A stretch of 8,580 nt of DNA from Rhodospirillales bacterium Alpha_05 (GTDB taxonomy: Bacteria > Pseudomonadota > Alphaproteobacteria > Rhodospirillales > Rhodospirillaceae), in contig LUYR01000083.1 of NCBI GenBank assembly GCA_001603335.1, positions 1 through 8,580 of the forward strand, given 5' to 3'. Shown in pieces: positions 8,019 through 8,580 of this stretch. A program made the position numbers and the translations under genes. The notes under the pieces were generated by a model that saw only the letters and a program-made list of their open reading frames with translations, had not been told where the DNA came from and did no database searches. Within the stretch, counting starts at the first letter, position 1; each line of letters opens with the position of its first letter.

Positions 8019-8580
8019 TTACTTCATCGGGCCGATGCGATTGACGATGCGCTCGACCTCGCGTTCGACGATCCGCTCGACGATGTTCGGCAGGTTCTCG
8101 TCGAGCCAGGCCTTGAGGATCGGGCGCAGGAGTTCGCGCACCAGCTCCTCCAGGGTCACGCCCAACTGGCCGACGCCGAGGTTGCGGCGCGCCAGCACGC
8201 TCGCGAGGCTGGCGAAGGCCTGTTCGGACACGTCCTGGGTGGTGCGCTCGAGAAGCTCTTCCGAGCTCATGCTCGGCGCTTCCGGCTCGGCGGCCATCTC
8301 GAACATCGGCCGGGCCTCGGGCTCGGGCGGCAGCGGCGGAAAGTCCTCGAACGGATCGGAGATCGAAACCGGCTCGGGCTTGTCGAAAGCCATCGCGTCG
8401 GTGAGATCGAGAACGTCGTCGTCTTCCTCGTCCATCTCCTCCTCCGGCTCGTCCTCGAGCATGTCCTCGGGCAGCAGCGCCAGGGGTTCGGGCTCCGGCT
8501 CGGGTTCCGGCTCCGGCACGTAGGGCTCGGGCTCGGGAACGAACGGCTCGGGTTCCGGCGCGGGCGGCGGCGGTGGTGGT
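8019..8580 (-). CDS. popZ: PopZ-like polar organising protein (DUF2497 family), N-terminus beyond window edge
   Basis: Partial: 186 codons are visible and the frame stays open to the right edge, so the start lies outside. PopZ forms a polymeric scaffold at the cell pole that anchors the chromosome-partitioning complex and polar client proteins. The visible part has two regions. The first is a long acidic, proline-rich linker (PEPEP repeats, then EEEMDEEDDD). The second is a helical C-terminus of about 80 residues: an amphipathic helix (SSEELLERTTQDVSEQAFAS), then LEELVRELLRPILKAWLDEN, then NIVERIVEREVERIVNRIG. The last two match the oligomerisation helices of the DUF2497/PopZ family. Even without its N-terminus it is longer than the roughly 177-residue Caulobacter protein, mainly through the linker. 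The N-terminal client-binding helix cannot be checked. A GTG at 8519 is an internal valine, not the start. The gene is followed by an intrinsic terminator and then valS. Confidence 0.85.
   Translation of the reverse strand, partial: PPPPPPAPEPEPFVPEPEPYVPEPEPEPEPEPLALLPEDMLEDEPEEEMDEEDDDVLDLTDAMAFDKPEPVSISDPFEDFPPLPPEPEARPMFEMAAEPEAPSMSSEELLERTTQDVSEQAFASLASVLARRNLGVGQLGVTLEELVRELLRPILKAWLDENLPNIVERIVEREVERIVNRIGPMK
8484..8580 (-). repeat. Low-complexity Pro-Glu repeat tract within popZ
   Basis: The minus strand encodes alternating CC(C/G)-GA(G/A) codons. A proline run (8562-8579) is followed by PEPEP, then two 7-residue units FVPEPEP (8523-8543) and YVPEPEP (8502-8522), then further PEPEPEP. 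The near-identical GC-rich hexamers could vary in length by replication slippage. This is the linker of the PopZ-like protein and not a separate element. Confidence 0.7.

Noticed and set aside
8517..8519. GTG as the start of the PopZ-like protein
   Set aside because: The reading frame upstream stays open to the window edge and encodes the same Pro-Glu linker, so this is an internal valine.

Overview
The window looks like chromosomal core sequence from a high-GC alphaproteobacterium, most likely Rhodospirillales-like (inference, moderate confidence). The reasons are the gene pair dgt-argS followed by a membrane-anchored SPOR-type protein, a PopZ-type polar organiser beside valS, strong G/C third-position bias, and a bacteriohemerythrin-type regulator of the kind common in microaerophilic spirilla. 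Seven protein-coding genes fill almost the whole window; five are complete and two run off the edges. I see no RNA gene, mobile element, CRISPR array or phage sequence, and no gene-free stretch longer than about 110 bases.

Left block (minus strand, 1-3437): dgt (HD-domain dNTP triphosphohydrolase) -> argS (arginyl-tRNA synthetase) -> SPOR-type cell-envelope protein (cut by the left edge). The genes are packed as an operon: dgt and argS overlap as ATGA, and the SPOR gene starts 4 bases after the argS stop with its Shine-Dalgarno sequence inside the last argS codons.

Centre (plus strand, 3537-4331): xthA (exonuclease III, AP endonuclease) is divergent from dgt across a 99-bp spacer. It has a good sigma-70-like promoter and starts at GTG.

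Right block (minus strand, 4335-8580): popZ-like gene (5' part beyond the right edge) -> intrinsic terminator -> valS (valyl-tRNA synthetase) -> a two-domain protein with an N-terminal bacteriohemerythrin and a C-terminal receiver domain, whose stop codon lies 3 bp from the xthA stop. The hemerythrin-receiver protein is the only gene here that is not plainly housekeeping. It keeps all seven predicted di-iron ligands and the receiver phosphorylation residues, but it has an altered loop after the phospho-acceptor aspartate and no DNA-binding or enzymatic output domain.

The remaining genes serve translation (argS, valS), nucleotide and DNA maintenance (dgt, xthA) and cell-pole or envelope organisation (popZ, SPOR protein). 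I found no convincing evidence of a new multi-gene system. The most useful leads are the hemerythrin-receiver fusion, the long proline/glutamate linker of the PopZ homologue, and several start-site and transcription-boundary arrangements.
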